From contig QCHG01000006.1 in the NCBI GenBank assembly GCA_003278045.1, positions 1 to 64,000 of the forward strand: DNA of 64,000 bases. The letters are read 5' to 3'. Shown in pieces: positions 16,728 through 28,280 of this stretch. Within the stretch, counting starts at the first letter, position 1, and each line of letters opens with the position of its first letter. Source of the stretch: Prochlorococcus sp. AG-402-A04. GTDB taxonomy: Bacteria > Cyanobacteriota > Cyanobacteriia > PCC-6307 > Cyanobiaceae. The notes under the pieces are model-generated. The model was not told where the DNA came from, did not search any database, and saw nothing but the letters and a program-made list of their open reading frames with translations. The position numbers and the translations under genes were made by a program.

Positions 16728-18530
16728 TTAATAGTTAGCACCTGTTTTGCGGTGATGAACTGCCGTTAGACTATCGGATTTTAATACATTACCGTGTAGT
16801 ACTTCGGCGTAAATTACCCAATGATCTCCACATTCCATCCTCTCTTTTACATAAGCATCTAACCATGCAAGCGATTCAGGAATGATTATCTGTTGATTAG
16901 GAGTTAATTCAATATTTATTCCTTCAAATCTATCTTCTCCAGGTGCAAAGGGCTTTGTAAATTTTTTTAAAGGTTCTTTAAAATCTTTTTCACCAAGAAT
17001 ATTTAAGGCGAATGAATCTCCTATTTGCAGAAGAGACTCTACCGATCTATCTTTTGCTACTGCAATACTTAACCCTGGCGGAGAAAAACTTGCTTGACTA
17101 ACCCAAGATGCAAGCATAGCTCCTTTAATATTATTCTCATCTTTGCCTTTAGAGGCTGTCAGGACGCAAAGTGAACCAATTACTCTTCCAAGAGCTTGTA
17201 GCTTTGGATCCGTTTTGCTTGTAATCATTCCAGTATCGGATTTTCTGGGTTTTTTCTTTGCTTTTTTTATAATTTTTCTTCCAAAGTGCGTTCCTATTTC
17301 TTCTAATTCTTTAATCTTTGGTTTATTTGGACTGAATTTAATCCTTATAGGGTCAAAACTAAACTTAAAACCACCGTCTTTTAATTTTGATTCGAGTAAA
17401 TCTATAGCTTCGCCGCTCCAGCCAAAACTGCCAAAAATTCCCACTGGCTTATCTCTGTTACCCTCTGCTAATAATGTTCCTAGTGCACTAACTATTGGAG
17501 TAGGGGCGTGCCCCCCAATTGTGGGAGATCCTATTAAATATCCATCAGCATTTTGGATGGATTTTATAAGTACATCATTTGATGTAAATTCACAATTAAT
17601 ACTTTGTACTTCAACAGAAGTTCTATTTATCCCTTTGGCCAAAGCATCACCTATGGAGGCTGTATTTCCATAAGCACTTGCATAAATAAGAGCGATTTTA
17701 GGATTATTTGTTGAGAGATTTTCACCCCATCTAATGTAGTCATTTAAAAAGCTTTTTAAGCTATATTCGATAGCTGGACCGTGTAATGGTGCAATAGTTT
17801 TAATGTCATAATCTGAAATTTTTTCAGTTATTGATACTACTTGATTAGACATTGGTGCCATCAAACAATCATAAAAGTGTTTTCTATCAATTTCTGTACT
17901 AATTCGATTTGTCTCAGACCAATATTCAGATGCAATGTGTGCAGAGAAAATTTTTTCACTTAGAAGTATTTCTTGATTACGTTCATAAATTATTAGTCCT
18001 CCAGGCCAACGTGCAGTTGGAATAGGAATTAACTCTAGTGAGATGTTGTCTAATTCTAAATTAAGTTCTTTTTTGATTATGTTAATTTCAGGTAATTGAA
18101 TATCAACGAATTCTTTTAAGTTAGGATTTCTTTGATTCCAAAGTTCGCTAATAAGTTTATAACCTGGATTAGAGCAAGTTATAGTTAAGTCTTTAAATTG
18201 CTTACTAACGTTTTTTATAGTTTCTATGATTTGGGGATTTATATGTCCAGAGATGACGTTAATCTTTTCTAATTTATATTGATTAAAAAAGTTAGATATT
18301 ATCTCATTAAATGAATTTAAATATTGTTTCTCAGGTGGATGAATAATAAAAAGTTCATCATGACTTCTAATGAAAAAAGTATTAAAAGAGGTTCCTTTTT
18401 CAAGGTTAAATTCAAGTTCAAATCTTTCTTTATTTTGGTCTAAGAATCTTACACAAGAAAAATTTTCTGTAATTTCAAATTCTGATAAGTTTTGATTTTC
18501 TGCAAGTAAGCCTATATTAATTTCTGACAT
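16728..18530 (-). CDS. flv1: Flavodiiron protein Flv1 (non-canonical metal site)
   Basis: The 600-residue protein has the three-domain layout of cyanobacterial flavodiiron proteins: metallo-beta-lactamase-like (1-270), flavodoxin-like (about 280-420, with ASAYGNTASIGDALAKG) and C-terminal flavin reductase (about 440-600). The diiron ligands are replaced. The HxExDH motif reads GHINPQI here (H96, then N98, Q100, I101), the next histidine is R in PTARWPGG, and the aspartate is K in LLSEKIF; only the last H (LHGPA) remains. This ligand loss is the known mark of Flv1-type subunits, which act with Flv3 in light-driven O2 reduction to water. It lies 16 bp downstream of flv3. Confidence 0.93.
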   Translation of the reverse strand: MSEINIGLLAENQNLSEFEITENFSCVRFLDQNKERFELEFNLEKGTSFNTFFIRSHDELFIIHPPEKQYLNSFNEIISNFFNQYKLEKINVISGHINPQIIETIKNVSKQFKDLTITCSNPGYKLISELWNQRNPNLKEFVDIQLPEINIIKKELNLELDNISLELIPIPTARWPGGLIIYERNQEILLSEKIFSAHIASEYWSETNRISTEIDRKHFYDCLMAPMSNQVVSITEKISDYDIKTIAPLHGPAIEYSLKSFLNDYIRWGENLSTNNPKIALIYASAYGNTASIGDALAKGINRTSVEVQSINCEFTSNDVLIKSIQNADGYLIGSPTIGGHAPTPIVSALGTLLAEGNRDKPVGIFGSFGWSGEAIDLLESKLKDGGFKFSFDPIRIKFSPNKPKIKELEEIGTHFGRKIIKKAKKKPRKSDTGMITSKTDPKLQALGRVIGSLCVLTASKGKDENNIKGAMLASWVSQASFSPPGLSIAVAKDRSVESLLQIGDSFALNILGEKDFKEPLKKFTKPFAPGEDRFEGINIELTPNQQIIIPESLAWLDAYVKERMECGDHWVIYAEVLHGNVLKSDSLTAVHHRKTGANY

Positions 18531-18546
18531 TTTAAAGACTTATTTT

Positions 18547-20322
18547 TTAATAGTGATTAGCAACTTTTCTGTGATGAACTGCTGTCTTGCATGATAAGTC
18601 AGAAACATTACCATTTTCAACAATTCCGTAAATTATCCAATGGTCTGGAGTCTCGAGCCTGGAACTAACTTTACAATCTAAAAAGGCGAGTGAATCTGAA
18701 AGAACTGGTCCTCCTTCTGCGATATTGCTAATTACATCTACATCTGCAAATCTATCAGCTCCAGGGGCAAATCTTTTTAAAAAATGTCTGAACATTTTTT
18801 GATAGTTATCTTCTCTCAGAATATTCACAACAAAACCTTTCCCAACTTGCATATATGATTCAATAGCTCTATCTTTTGCTACTGCAACTGTAATACCTGG
18901 TGGAGAAAAGCTTGCTTGACTAACCCAACTTGCGACCATTGCACTTTGTCTAAATGTAGAACCTTCGCCTTGGCTCGCTGTAACTACATATAATCCACCA
19001 CTTAATCTCCCTAACGCTTTATCTAAATTTGAATCAAGGCTCTTCATAGAGGCAATATTCTTCTTTTTATTGATCAATTGACCCAAGTCAGTTCCAGCTT
19101 CTTCGAATTGCTGATAAACAATGGGATCTGGAATATTTTTAACTCTTAAGGGAGAGAAAGCTTCTTTTTGACCAAGTTCTCTTAATTTATTTGCTAAGGA
19201 ATCTATAGGCTCATCATTTCCACCAAATGCATCATAAACTGCAGTAAATTGCTTTGGTTTTAGTGCTGCAAATAAAGTACCGAGAGATTCTTTTAATTCA
19301 TTATCTGAGTCTACTGGCCATGTGGGAATGACTACTGCTTTTGATTCGGAAATTAAACTTGTTAATTCCTGCGGGTCAGAAGATCTTAAATCAATTAACT
19401 GAACCTGAGCATCTGCTTTGCTTATTCCATGAGATATCGCTTGACTTAGTCGATCACAATAACCATAGTCGCTTATGTAGCAGACTGACACAAAATCATT
19501 GCCTTTGCTTTTATTTCTACTCCATTCAAGATATTTTCCTTTCCAAAAATTGACCTGATTATGGAGCAGAGGCCCATGACCAACAGCTATTGTTTTTAAT
19601 TCAGGTAGCTTATCTATTCTTTTAATTGCCTGCATGACGCTTCTAGCGTTTGGACCCATAAGGCAATCGTAATAAAAACGGAAATCATCATATATTTCTT
19701 TTTGATCAGTGTCAAAAAATTCGTCAGAACAATAATGGAGTCCAAATGCATCGCATGTATATAGAACATTTGTGCTGTGATCATATGAAAATATGGTATC
19801 TGGCCAATGTAAATTTGGTGCACTTATAAATTCAATATTATGTTCTAAACCACTACTAGGATTAGTTCCGAGATTTAAAAACTCTCCACTCTTAACCTCT
19901 TGACGTTTAAAGGGAATATGTATTTGGTCTTCAATAAATTTAAGTGCTAATTTTGATCCAACTACTGTGATATTTTGGTTTAATTCTAAAAGATTACCTA
20001 TTAAACCAGAATGATCAGGTTCTGTATGGCTAGTAATTAGATAATCAACTTCTTGCGGATTTACCTTTTTCAGTAATTCTTCAAACCATAATTCTTCAAA
20101 CTTTGCGTGACTAGTATCAATAATTGCTAGTTTCTCGCCTTTAATAATAAAACTATTGTAAGTAGTTCCATTTCTTAAACCAAATTCAATATCAAATCTA
20201 CTGCGATCCCAATCCAAAGATCTTATGGCACAAGAATCATCAGCAAAGTTTTGAGATTGAACCGTCAACTTGTTATTAGTTTGTGCCAATTTAAAATTAC
20301 TTGTCTGGGCAGAGGCTATCAT
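18547..20322 (-). CDS. flv3: Flavodiiron protein Flv3 (canonical diiron site)
   Basis: The 591-residue protein has the same three domains as its neighbour but an intact diiron site: H99-T-E101-P-D103-H104, then H172 in NLHWPDT, D191 in TCDAFG and H249 in VGHGPLL. The flavodoxin domain has CYISDYGYCDRLSQAI, and the C-terminal flavin reductase domain has MVASWVSQASFSPPGI, shared almost word for word with Flv1. Flv1/Flv3 heteromers take electrons downstream of photosystem I and reduce O2 without reactive oxygen. It is first of an apparent flv3-flv1-FMN reductase operon, divergent from alaS with 119 bp between. Start ATG at 20322. Confidence 0.94.
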   Translation of the reverse strand: MIASAQTSNFKLAQTNNKLTVQSQNFADDSCAIRSLDWDRSRFDIEFGLRNGTTYNSFIIKGEKLAIIDTSHAKFEELWFEELLKKVNPQEVDYLITSHTEPDHSGLIGNLLELNQNITVVGSKLALKFIEDQIHIPFKRQEVKSGEFLNLGTNPSSGLEHNIEFISAPNLHWPDTIFSYDHSTNVLYTCDAFGLHYCSDEFFDTDQKEIYDDFRFYYDCLMGPNARSVMQAIKRIDKLPELKTIAVGHGPLLHNQVNFWKGKYLEWSRNKSKGNDFVSVCYISDYGYCDRLSQAISHGISKADAQVQLIDLRSSDPQELTSLISESKAVVIPTWPVDSDNELKESLGTLFAALKPKQFTAVYDAFGGNDEPIDSLANKLRELGQKEAFSPLRVKNIPDPIVYQQFEEAGTDLGQLINKKKNIASMKSLDSNLDKALGRLSGGLYVVTASQGEGSTFRQSAMVASWVSQASFSPPGITVAVAKDRAIESYMQVGKGFVVNILREDNYQKMFRHFLKRFAPGADRFADVDVISNIAEGGPVLSDSLAFLDCKVSSRLETPDHWIIYGIVENGNVSDLSCKTAVHHRKVANHY

Positions 20323-20441
20323 AGGATAATTAGCTTTATAAATTAACTTTAGTTATATAGAATATAAATTCGCGTGATTATCTTTGCGAAATAACCGAAA
20401 TTACGCTTTTCTTTAATTTTTACACTTCTTATTCTGGATAA

Positions 20442-23093
20442 ATGACATCTCAATTAATTAAAAAAATAGTTACTGGAGATGAAATAAGAAATGCTTTTTT
20501 AAAATTTTACAGTGAAAAATTACATAAAATCATTCCAAGTGCATCTTTGATTCCAGATGATCCTACGGTTATGCTCACAATTGCTGGAATGCTACCTTTT
20601 AAACCAGTTTTTTTAGGTTTAAAAGAAAGACCATCAAAAAGGGCTACATCTAGCCAAAAGTGCATCAGAACAAACGATATAGAAAACGTTGGAGTTACAG
20701 CTAGACACCACACTTTTTTTGAAATGCTTGGTAATTTCTCTTTTGGAGATTATTTTAAACGAGAGGCTATCCAATGGGCTTGGGAATTAGTTACTAATAT
20801 TTATCAACTTTCTGTTGAAAATATAATTGTGAGTGTTTTTCACGAAGACGAAGAGTCTGCAAAAATTTGGAGAGATGAAATTGGTATTCATCCAGATAGG
20901 ATAGTCAAACTAGGTGCGGAAGATAATTTTTGGTCATCTGGCAAAACAGGTCCATGTGGACCTTGTTCAGAACTTTATTATGATTTTCAACCTGAAAAGG
21001 GTCTGCTGAATATTGATTTAGAAGATGGAGAGCGTTTTATTGAATTTTATAATCTTGTTTTTATGCAATATAACCGTGATCCTAATGGAAAATTGACAGA
21101 TTTAAAATTTAAAAATATTGATACAGGAATGGGTCTTGAAAGGATGGCTCAAATACTACAAAAAAAGCAAAATAATTATGAGACAGATTTAATTTTTCCT
21201 ATTATTCAAAAAATTTGTGAGATTGCAAATATTGATTATTTTTCTTCAGATGATAAAAACAAAATTTCTTTAAAAATCATTGGTGATCATACAAGAGCTG
21301 TTATTCATTTAATTTCTGATGGAGTATCAGCAAGTAATCTCGGAAGGGGATATATATTAAGAAGGCTTATTAGAAGAATGGTCAGACATGGCAGATTATT
21401 AGGTATAACAGATGAATTTTTACCTCATATTGCTACTGTCGGAATTAATTTAATGCAAAATAATTATCCTGATTTAAAAAATAATAATGATTTAATTTTG
21501 AATGAGATAAAAATTGAAGAAATAAGATTTAGGGAAACTCTTGAAAGAGGAGAGAAATTGCTAGATGAGTTAATTTCTTCAGGGCAGAAATTAATTTCTG
21601 GTTTTAAAGCTTTTGAACTTTATGATACTTATGGATTTCCTCTAGAACTTACTGTAGAAATTGCTGAAGAACATAGTATCAGTGTAGATGTAAAGGGTTT
21701 TGAAGAAGAAATGAATAAACAAAAAGAGAGAGCTAAAGCGGCTTCAAGTAATATTGATTTGACATTAGAGGGATCATTAGAGCGAGAAATAGATCTTTTT
21801 AACAAAACTGTTTTTAATGGTTATGAGTCACTCCTTTCGGGAGCTGAAATAAAGGGTATATTCTTGGATTCAACATTAGTTAAGGAAGCAAGTGAAGGTC
21901 AGAAAGTTTTAATTGTTCTTGATCAGACAACTTTTTATGGAGAATCTGGCGGGCAAGTTGGTGATATTGGAACGATATTTTCAAACGATGTTGAGGTCTT
22001 GGTTGATAATGTCATGCGAAAGAAAAATGTTTTTTTACATTATGGAACGATTAAAAAAGGAAAATTAACTATTGGACAAAAAGTTAAGACTAATGTTAGC
22101 TCCTCTAATAGAGCTAAGGCTGCTGCAAATCATACAGCTACTCATTTATTACAATCTGCACTTAAATCAGTTATTAATGAAAGTGTTGGACAAAAAGGTT
22201 CATTAGTAGCCTTTAATAAATTACGATTTGACTTTAATTCCTCTAATCCTATTTCTAAAGATCAAATTTCTAAGATTGAGACTTTAGTTAACTCTTGGAT
22301 TATGGAAAATCATGCCCTAGAAATAAAAAATATGTCTAAGAGTGAGGCTCTTGAAAAGGGCGCAATCGCCATGTTTGGAGAAAAATATGATGATGAAGTG
22401 CGAGTTGTTAATGTACCAGGAGTTTCAATGGAACTTTGTGGTGGCACACATGTTCAAACTACATCCGAATTAGGTTCTTTCAAAATAATTAGTGAGGAAG
22501 GAATCTCAGCCGGAGTAAGAAGAATCGAAGCATTATCAGGCCAATCAGCATTAGACTATTTTAGTGATAGAAATGCTTTAGTGAATCAACTAAGTGATTT
22601 GTTAAAAGCCAATCCTAATCAACTTTTTGAAAGGGTTACTAATTTGCAAGTAGAGCTTATTAATAAGAATAAAGAGATAAAAAAAATGAAAGACGAAATT
22701 GCATATTTTAAATACTCTTCTATCAAATCATCCGCAGAAATAGTAAATTCTTTTTCAATTTTAGTAAATCAGATTGATGGCTTAGATGGGAATTCTTTGC
22801 AATCTGCAGCACTTAATTTAACTTCTGATTTGGGAAATAAAGGAATAGTGATTCTTGGTGGAATACCAAATCTAGAAAATAGAAAGTTGTTATTTGTAGT
22901 TTCTTTAGGTGATGATGCTGTAAAAATAGGATTGCATGCAGGTAAATTAATTAATGAGATTGCAAGAATTTGTTCGGGAGGTGGAGGAGGAAAGCCTAAC
23001 TTTGCTCAAGCAGGTGCTAAAGATATTGATAAGTTAAGTGATGCTCTAGAATATGCTAAAAATCATTTGCAAAAAACATTAGAGTCATTCTGA
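20442..23093 (+). CDS. alaS: Alanyl-tRNA synthetase
   Basis: The 883-residue protein is full length. The class II catalytic core includes the motif 2 region [16 protein letters not shown] and the [19 protein letters not shown] signature. The editing domain has the zinc-binding NHTATHLL (HxxxH) and later CGGTH. The C-terminal C-Ala domain ends with the glycine-rich [15 protein letters not shown]. It charges tRNA-Ala and clears mis-charged Ser/Gly. The 3' end overlaps the convergent speA gene by 9 nt. Start ATG at 20442; the 119-bp gap to flv3 must contain both promoters. Confidence 0.98.
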   Translation: MTSQLIKKIVTGDEIRNAFLKFYSEKLHKIIPSASLIPDDPTVMLTIAGMLPFKPVFLGLKERPSKRATSSQKCIRTNDIENVGVTARHHTFFEMLGNFSFGDYFKREAIQWAWELVTNIYQLSVENIIVSVFHEDEESAKIWRDEIGIHPDRIVKLGAEDNFWSSGKTGPCGPCSELYYDFQPEKGLLNIDLEDGERFIEFYNLVFMQYNRDPNGKLTDLKFKNIDTGMGLERMAQILQKKQNNYETDLIFPIIQKICEIANIDYFSSDDKNKISLKIIGDHTRAVIHLISDGVSASNLGRGYILRRLIRRMVRHGRLLGITDEFLPHIATVGINLMQNNYPDLKNNNDLILNEIKIEEIRFRETLERGEKLLDELISSGQKLISGFKAFELYDTYGFPLELTVEIAEEHSISVDVKGFEEEMNKQKERAKAASSNIDLTLEGSLEREIDLFNKTVFNGYESLLSGAEIKGIFLDSTLVKEASEGQKVLIVLDQTTFYGESGGQVGDIGTIFSNDVEVLVDNVMRKKNVFLHYGTIKKGKLTIGQKVKTNVSSSNRAKAAANHTATHLLQSALKSVINESVGQKGSLVAFNKLRFDFNSSNPISKDQISKIETLVNSWIMENHALEIKNMSKSEALEKGAIAMFGEKYDDEVRVVNVPGVSMELCGGTHVQTTSELGSFKIISEEGISAGVRRIEALSGQSALDYFSDRNALVNQLSDLLKANPNQLFERVTNLQVELINKNKEIKKMKDEIAYFKYSSIKSSAEIVNSFSILVNQIDGLDGNSLQSAALNLTSDLGNKGIVILGGIPNLENRKLLFVVSLGDDAVKIGLHAGKLINEIARICSGGGGGKPNFAQAGAKDIDKLSDALEYAKNHLQKTLESF

Positions 23094-25031
23094 TAAGTAA
23101 CTACTTTTTCTGAGACTAATTTCGATTTGATCCATTAATTTCCTTGCTTCTTCAATAGTTAATTTTTTTTGATCAATTGCTGATTCAGTATTAATTCTTA
23201 TAGATTCAACCAAAGACGCTGAACTGTAATCTAATAATTGTAAAATTTCAGATTTACTGTCCTCTTTAATAATATTTTTCACCTTATATGAATTATCTTG
23301 ATTTATATCTATATGAACAACGTTTGTACTGCCAAATAAATTGTGCATGTTTCCTAATGCTTCTTGATAGGCTCCAGTCATAAAAATTCCAATTAGATAA
23401 TCTTTATCTTCCTCTGGCTTATGTAAATTTAGTAATGATTTGACTTTTCCATTATCAATAAAATTATTTAGTTTCCCATCTGAATCACAAGTTAAATCTG
23501 CAAAGTTGCCTTTGCAGAAAGGCTCCTCTAAGTGCCTATGTATTGGTACTATTGGAAAAATCTGATTTATTGCCCAGCTATCAGGAATAGATTTAAAGAT
23601 AGATAAATTTGCATAATAAGTTGATGCAAGAGTTTCTGTAATTTCAGATAAATTAGGGTGATTGATTTCATCATTATTCAGGTTATTTGAAATTTCTTTT
23701 GCGCATGCCCAAGTAAGTTCTTCGGCATAAGCTCTTTCTGCCAAACTTAAAAATCCTAATCTAAAAGCGACTAAGCAATCTTCTTTAAACTTTTTTGCAT
23801 CATTCCATAATTCAATTATTTGAGATAAATTTATTTTTTTATTTTTAAGTTTTTTTAATTCATAGAAAGTTTCAAGTAAATTTGAAATTATTAATTGTTG
23901 ATTTTTTTTATCAAAAATTTGTAGTTTGGAACTAACATGGCTTGTTCCTAAGACATTAAAAATCAAAACTGAACAATGACTAATTATTGCTCTTCCACTT
24001 TCTGAGATTATGATTGGATGCTTGATATTATTTAATTCACATGAATCTTTAATAGTTGCAATTACATCGTTAGCGTAATTTTGGAGAGAATAATTAGTAG
24101 ATGTGTTGGAGGAGGTTTTAGTTCCATCAAAATCTATTCCTAACCCTCCCCCAACGTCGATATATTGCATCGGTGCTCCTAGTTTGCATAGTTCAACATA
24201 TATTTGACTCGCTTCTTGTAATGCGTCTTTGATCACAGCAATATCACTTATTTGACTTCCAATATGAAAATGGAGCAATTTCATTTCGTTGATAAGATTT
24301 GCTTCTTTAAGTTCTTTTATTGTCGACATAATTTCTGGGATTGATAATCCAAATTTGGAATTATCTCCAATAGATTTACCCCACCTACCACTACTTTTAC
24401 TTGATAACTTTGCTCTAATTCCTATTAATGGAGTCGCGTTAAGTTCTTGAACTGCTTGAATAATTCTTTTTACCTCATCTCGTTGTTCAATAACTATTAT
24501 TGGATTTTTGCCGAGTTTTCTCGCCAAAGTAGCAATCTCAATATATTTTTTATCTTTATATCCGTTGCATATCAATAATGAATTTTGGTTTTCAAGAAGT
24601 GCAAGGCCAATTAATAGTTCTGATTTACTTCCTACTTCTAAACCAAAATTCCATTTGCTACCAAACTCTATTATCTTTTCTAGGACATTCTTCTGTTGAT
24701 TACATTTGACAGGAAAAACCCCTTGATAAATGTTCTTATATTTATAGGTTTTTATTGCTTTTAAAAAAGAGTCATGTAGTGCATTGATGCGATCTTTTAA
24801 GATATCATTAAATCTTATGATTAATGGAGGATTTATTTCTCTACTTTTAAGTTCTTTGACAAGCCTAAAAAGATCAATCTTATTTTCAGATTTTATATCT
24901 TTAGTTACTGATATATTTCCTTTGGAATTTATAGAAAAATATTTATCTCCCCATTTGTCTATGTTATAAGTCGAAATACTATCTTCAATAGTCCAAATAT
25001 TCTTTAATTTTTTCGGCTCAAAATTGGTCAA
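23085..25031 (-). CDS. speA: Biosynthetic arginine decarboxylase (SpeA)
   Basis: The 648-residue protein belongs to the large alanine-racemase-fold arginine decarboxylases. The PLP lysine is K109 in [11 protein letters not shown]. Other family landmarks are [26 protein letters not shown] and, near the C-terminus, [20 protein letters not shown], the segment that contributes the catalytic region in the partner subunit. It converts arginine to agmatine for polyamine synthesis. Family length is about 630-660 residues, so it is intact. It is convergent with alaS (9-nt overlap) and divergent from ndk (122 bp between). Confidence 0.96.
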   Translation of the reverse strand: MTNFEPKKLKNIWTIEDSISTYNIDKWGDKYFSINSKGNISVTKDIKSENKIDLFRLVKELKSREINPPLIIRFNDILKDRINALHDSFLKAIKTYKYKNIYQGVFPVKCNQQKNVLEKIIEFGSKWNFGLEVGSKSELLIGLALLENQNSLLICNGYKDKKYIEIATLARKLGKNPIIVIEQRDEVKRIIQAVQELNATPLIGIRAKLSSKSSGRWGKSIGDNSKFGLSIPEIMSTIKELKEANLINEMKLLHFHIGSQISDIAVIKDALQEASQIYVELCKLGAPMQYIDVGGGLGIDFDGTKTSSNTSTNYSLQNYANDVIATIKDSCELNNIKHPIIISESGRAIISHCSVLIFNVLGTSHVSSKLQIFDKKNQQLIISNLLETFYELKKLKNKKINLSQIIELWNDAKKFKEDCLVAFRLGFLSLAERAYAEELTWACAKEISNNLNNDEINHPNLSEITETLASTYYANLSIFKSIPDSWAINQIFPIVPIHRHLEEPFCKGNFADLTCDSDGKLNNFIDNGKVKSLLNLHKPEEDKDYLIGIFMTGAYQEALGNMHNLFGSTNVVHIDINQDNSYKVKNIIKEDSKSEILQLLDYSSASLVESIRINTESAIDQKKLTIEEARKLMDQIEISLRKSSYLSE

Positions 25032-25153
25032 TTTATGTCTTAGTGATTAATAAATGTTTTTGAAAATAACTCAAAACAATATCTTTTATTTTAATGATTA
25101 CTTGCCAAGTTACCACCCAAAAGTTGAATATACATAGAGTGATTATTAACTAA

Positions 25154-25612
25154 ATGACCAAAGAGAGAACCTTTATTGCAATTAAACCAGATGGAGTTCA
25201 AAGAGGATATGTTGCTGAGATTATTGGCAGATTTGAAAAAAAAGGATTTAAATTGGTTGGATTAAAGCAATTAATTCCTTCAAAAGAACTTGCTCAAAAT
25301 CATTATGGAGTACATAGAGAAAGACCCTTTTTTGGTGATTTAGTAGACTTTATTTCAAGTGGTCCTGTTGTAGCAATGGTGTGGGAAGGCGAAGGAGTTA
25401 TTTTGAGTGCTAGAAAACTAATAGGGGCGACAAAACCTTTGGAAGCAGAGCCTGGAACAATTAGAGGTGATTTAGCTATTGATATTGGCAGGAATATTAT
25501 TCATGGTTCTGATGGAGAAGATACAGCAAAATTTGAAATTGATCTTTGGTTTAACGAAGAGGAATTATGTGAGTGGGAAAATTCTGATTCGAAATGGCGA
25601 TCTGAAAATTAA
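25154..25612 (+). CDS. ndk: Nucleoside diphosphate kinase
   Basis: The 152-residue protein has the full NDK sequence pattern: [15 protein letters not shown] at the N-terminus, the ERPFF loop and the active-site H117 in [16 protein letters not shown]. It balances nucleoside triphosphate pools by phospho-histidine transfer in the cytoplasm. Start ATG at 25154. It is convergent with thiO, 3 bp between their stops. Confidence 0.98.
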   Translation: MTKERTFIAIKPDGVQRGYVAEIIGRFEKKGFKLVGLKQLIPSKELAQNHYGVHRERPFFGDLVDFISSGPVVAMVWEGEGVILSARKLIGATKPLEAEPGTIRGDLAIDIGRNIIHGSDGEDTAKFEIDLWFNEEELCEWENSDSKWRSEN

Positions 25613-25615
25613 AAT

Positions 25616-26725
25616 TTAAATCGCAAATCTATCTAAACTAAATTTTTCTAAAAAGCTTTTTTCTATTTCTTTGAGATTTTTATTTTGAACTATTTTCAAA
25701 AGAAGATCACTTGTTATTGCAGAAAATAACACTCCATTTCTGTAATGTCCTGTAGCTATAAAAAGATTTTCAATTTTTGATTTTCCAATTATTGGTTTTA
25801 GATCTGGTGTGCAAGGCCTAAATCCCCACCAATGTTCCATTTGCGGCCAATTAATAGCTTCTGGTAATAAGGAGCGAATGCCTTCTTGTAGTTGTTGTAT
25901 TCCATTAGGAGTATTACCCTGATTAAATTTTGAATCTTTTTCAACTGTCGCCCCAACTATAATAAGTCCATCATCACGCGGAACTAGATAAGTTTTTGGA
26001 CCAAAAATAACTCTTTTCAAAAAATTTGTTGGACCTTGTATTGATAGCATTTGTCCCTTGACAGGAAAGACTGGAATCTTATTAAAAATTTTTTTACTCC
26101 AAGCACCACTGCATATAATTGCTTTTTCGCAGTTTATTTTTTTTATTTCCCCAGTCGCACATAAAACTGTTGCACCTGTAATTTTGTTTTTTTCGAATGT
26201 CAAATCCTCTACTTCTGATCCCTCTTGAAATTCGACTCCATGCAAGGAGCATGCTCTCTCAAGAGCACGCATCAGTCTTCTTCGGTTATCTATTTGACCA
26301 TCTTGTTCAAAAAGTAAACCATGTTTCCAAATAGAATTTATTCCATTAATTTCTGTTTGAAGATCTTTGTGATTTAAATATTTTCCATATTCATAAGTGG
26401 GAAACTCTTCAAGATCTTGTTTATTTTTAAAAGGAACTACTATGCCACATTTTTTTAAACCGCATTTAATATTACTATCTTGTTCAATACTTTTTATCCA
26501 CTTTGGAATTAGACTTTGACTTTCTTGGCCAAATTTAAGTAATTCATCTTCGAGCCCTTCGGCATGAGTAGCTAACATTCCTGCAGCAACAAACCCAGCT
26601 GATTCATTTCTATTTTTGCTTAAAACTAAAACTTTGAAATTATTTCTTGCAAATTCATAAGCAATAGATAAACCAACAAGTCCACCTCCAATAATTAATA
26701 TTGAATTGTTTGTTTCTTGTGTCAT
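25616..26725 (-). CDS. thiO: Glycine oxidase ThiO / FAD-dependent amino-acid oxidase
   Basis: The 369-residue flavoprotein opens with the FAD dinucleotide loop ILIIGGGLVGLSIAYEFAR. Further DAO-family marks are SAGFVAAGMLATHAEG, PVKGQMLSI, and the C-terminal HYRNGVLFSAITSDLL that closes the flavin site. The combination AAGMLA plus HYRNG is that of glycine oxidases, which make dehydroglycine (iminoglycine) for the thiazole of thiamine; a D-amino-acid oxidase is the alternative. With thiL at 1.4-2.4 kb, this is the second thiamine gene of the window. It is convergent with ndk and divergent from gatB. Confidence 0.85.
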   Translation of the reverse strand: MTQETNNSILIIGGGLVGLSIAYEFARNNFKVLVLSKNRNESAGFVAAGMLATHAEGLEDELLKFGQESQSLIPKWIKSIEQDSNIKCGLKKCGIVVPFKNKQDLEEFPTYEYGKYLNHKDLQTEINGINSIWKHGLLFEQDGQIDNRRRLMRALERACSLHGVEFQEGSEVEDLTFEKNKITGATVLCATGEIKKINCEKAIICSGAWSKKIFNKIPVFPVKGQMLSIQGPTNFLKRVIFGPKTYLVPRDDGLIIVGATVEKDSKFNQGNTPNGIQQLQEGIRSLLPEAINWPQMEHWWGFRPCTPDLKPIIGKSKIENLFIATGHYRNGVLFSAITSDLLLKIVQNKNLKEIEKSFLEKFSLDRFAI

Positions 26726-26804
26726 TTAATAATTAATATTTTTATTTGTGTTTTGGTCATCTTTTCCTTTATATCCAATAATATTAATAAAGAGACTTTT
26801 GATA

Positions 26805-28277
26805 ATGAAAAATTTGGAATCTTGGGAAGCTGTGATTGGTTTAGAAACTCATGTACAGCTTAATACGAAAAGTAAAATATTCACATCTGCTTCAACAGCT
26901 TTTGGTGATAAACCTAATACGCATATAGATCCTGTAGTTTGTGGGTTACCAGGAACTCTGCCAGTTTTGAATCAGACTGTTCTTGAGTATGCTGTAAAAA
27001 CTTCCTTAGCATTAAATTTAAATGTTGCAGAACATTGTAAATTTGATAGAAAACAATATTTTTATCCTGATCTGCCTAAAAATTATCAAATTTCGCAATT
27101 TGATGAGCCATTAGCTGAAAATGGTTGGTTAGAGGTTGAAATAATTGAAAAGGATAAAGAACCTTATATCAAAAAAATTGGAATAGAAAGGCTACATATG
27201 GAAGAAGACGCAGGAAAATTAGTCCATTCAGGTAGTGATAGATTAGCTGGCTCTAAGTACTCTTTAGTCGATTACAATCGTGCCGGAATAGCACTTTGTG
27301 AGATTGTAAGTAAACCAGATATTAGATCAGGTAAAGAGGCTTCTGAATATGCTTCAGAGATTAGAAGAACAGTTAGATATCTAGGAGTATCAGACGGAAA
27401 TATGCAAGAGGGTTCATTACGCTGTGATGTCAATATTTCAGTTAGAAAAGGACCTAATGCTCCTTTTGGTACCAAAGTGGAAATAAAAAATATGAATTCA
27501 TTTTCTGCAATTCAAAAGGCTTGTGATTATGAAATAGCTAGACAAATAGAAGTTTATGAAAATGGAGGAAAAATTTTCCAAGAAACAAGGTTATGGGATG
27601 AAGCTAAGCAATTAACTAAAAGTATGAGATTAAAAGAGGGTAGCAGTGACTATAGATATTTTCCTGATCCTGACTTAGGACCAATTGAAATAACAAAATC
27701 CCAACAAGAGATATGGTTTAAAGAACTACCAGAATTACCTCCAAAGAAAAGAAATAAATATGTAAGTCAATTTGGGTTGTCTGCATATGATGCAAGGGTA
27801 ATTTCTGATGAAATAAGCATGGCAAACTTTTTTGAAGAAACAGTAGCAAATGGTGCCGAGGCTAAACTAGCTTCAAATTGGGTAACAAGTGATATTGTGG
27901 GCTATTTAAAATCAAATAAACTAAGTTTTAGTGAATTAAAGCTTAGTCCTGAAAATCTTGCTGAAATGATTAGCATGATTTCAAAAAATATAATTAGTGG
28001 AAAAATTGCAAAAGAAATTTTACCTGAACTTATTCAAAAAAATGTTTCTCCGAAAAAATTAGTTGAAGAAAAAGGGTTGGCAATGATATCTGATTCTTCC
28101 AGTATTTTACCAATAATTGATGAACTTATAAATGAACATCCAAATGAAGTTCAAGCATTTAAAAATGGTAAAACTAAGTTACTTGGTTTTTTTGTTGGTC
28201 AACTTATGAAAAGAACTAAAGGTAAAGCTGACCCGAAACTTGCAAATAAACTTCTTATGGAAAAATTGAATAGCTAA
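26805..28277 (+). CDS. gatB: Aspartyl/glutamyl-tRNA amidotransferase subunit B
   Basis: From the ATG at 26805 the protein is 490 residues, the normal GatB length, beginning MKNLESWEAVIGLETHVQL. An in-frame GTG at 26748 would add 19 hydrophobic residues without family support. GatB motifs are KNYQISQFDEP, LHMEEDAGKL, VDYNRAGIALCEIV, and YRYFPDPDLGP. The C-terminal helical tail domain binds tRNA. With GatA and GatC it converts Glu-tRNA-Gln to Gln-tRNA-Gln. It is convergent with coaE, with 3 bp between stops. Confidence 0.97.
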   Translation: MKNLESWEAVIGLETHVQLNTKSKIFTSASTAFGDKPNTHIDPVVCGLPGTLPVLNQTVLEYAVKTSLALNLNVAEHCKFDRKQYFYPDLPKNYQISQFDEPLAENGWLEVEIIEKDKEPYIKKIGIERLHMEEDAGKLVHSGSDRLAGSKYSLVDYNRAGIALCEIVSKPDIRSGKEASEYASEIRRTVRYLGVSDGNMQEGSLRCDVNISVRKGPNAPFGTKVEIKNMNSFSAIQKACDYEIARQIEVYENGGKIFQETRLWDEAKQLTKSMRLKEGSSDYRYFPDPDLGPIEITKSQQEIWFKELPELPPKKRNKYVSQFGLSAYDARVISDEISMANFFEETVANGAEAKLASNWVTSDIVGYLKSNKLSFSELKLSPENLAEMISMISKNIISGKIAKEILPELIQKNVSPKKLVEEKGLAMISDSSSILPIIDELINEHPNEVQAFKNGKTKLLGFFVGQLMKRTKGKADPKLANKLLMEKLNS

Positions 28278-28280
28278 AGT

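Noticed and set aside
26748-26804. Longer GatB starting at GTG 26748
   Set aside because: The added 19 hydrophobic residues do not belong to the family; MKNLESWEAVIGLETHVQL from 26805 is the normal N-terminus.
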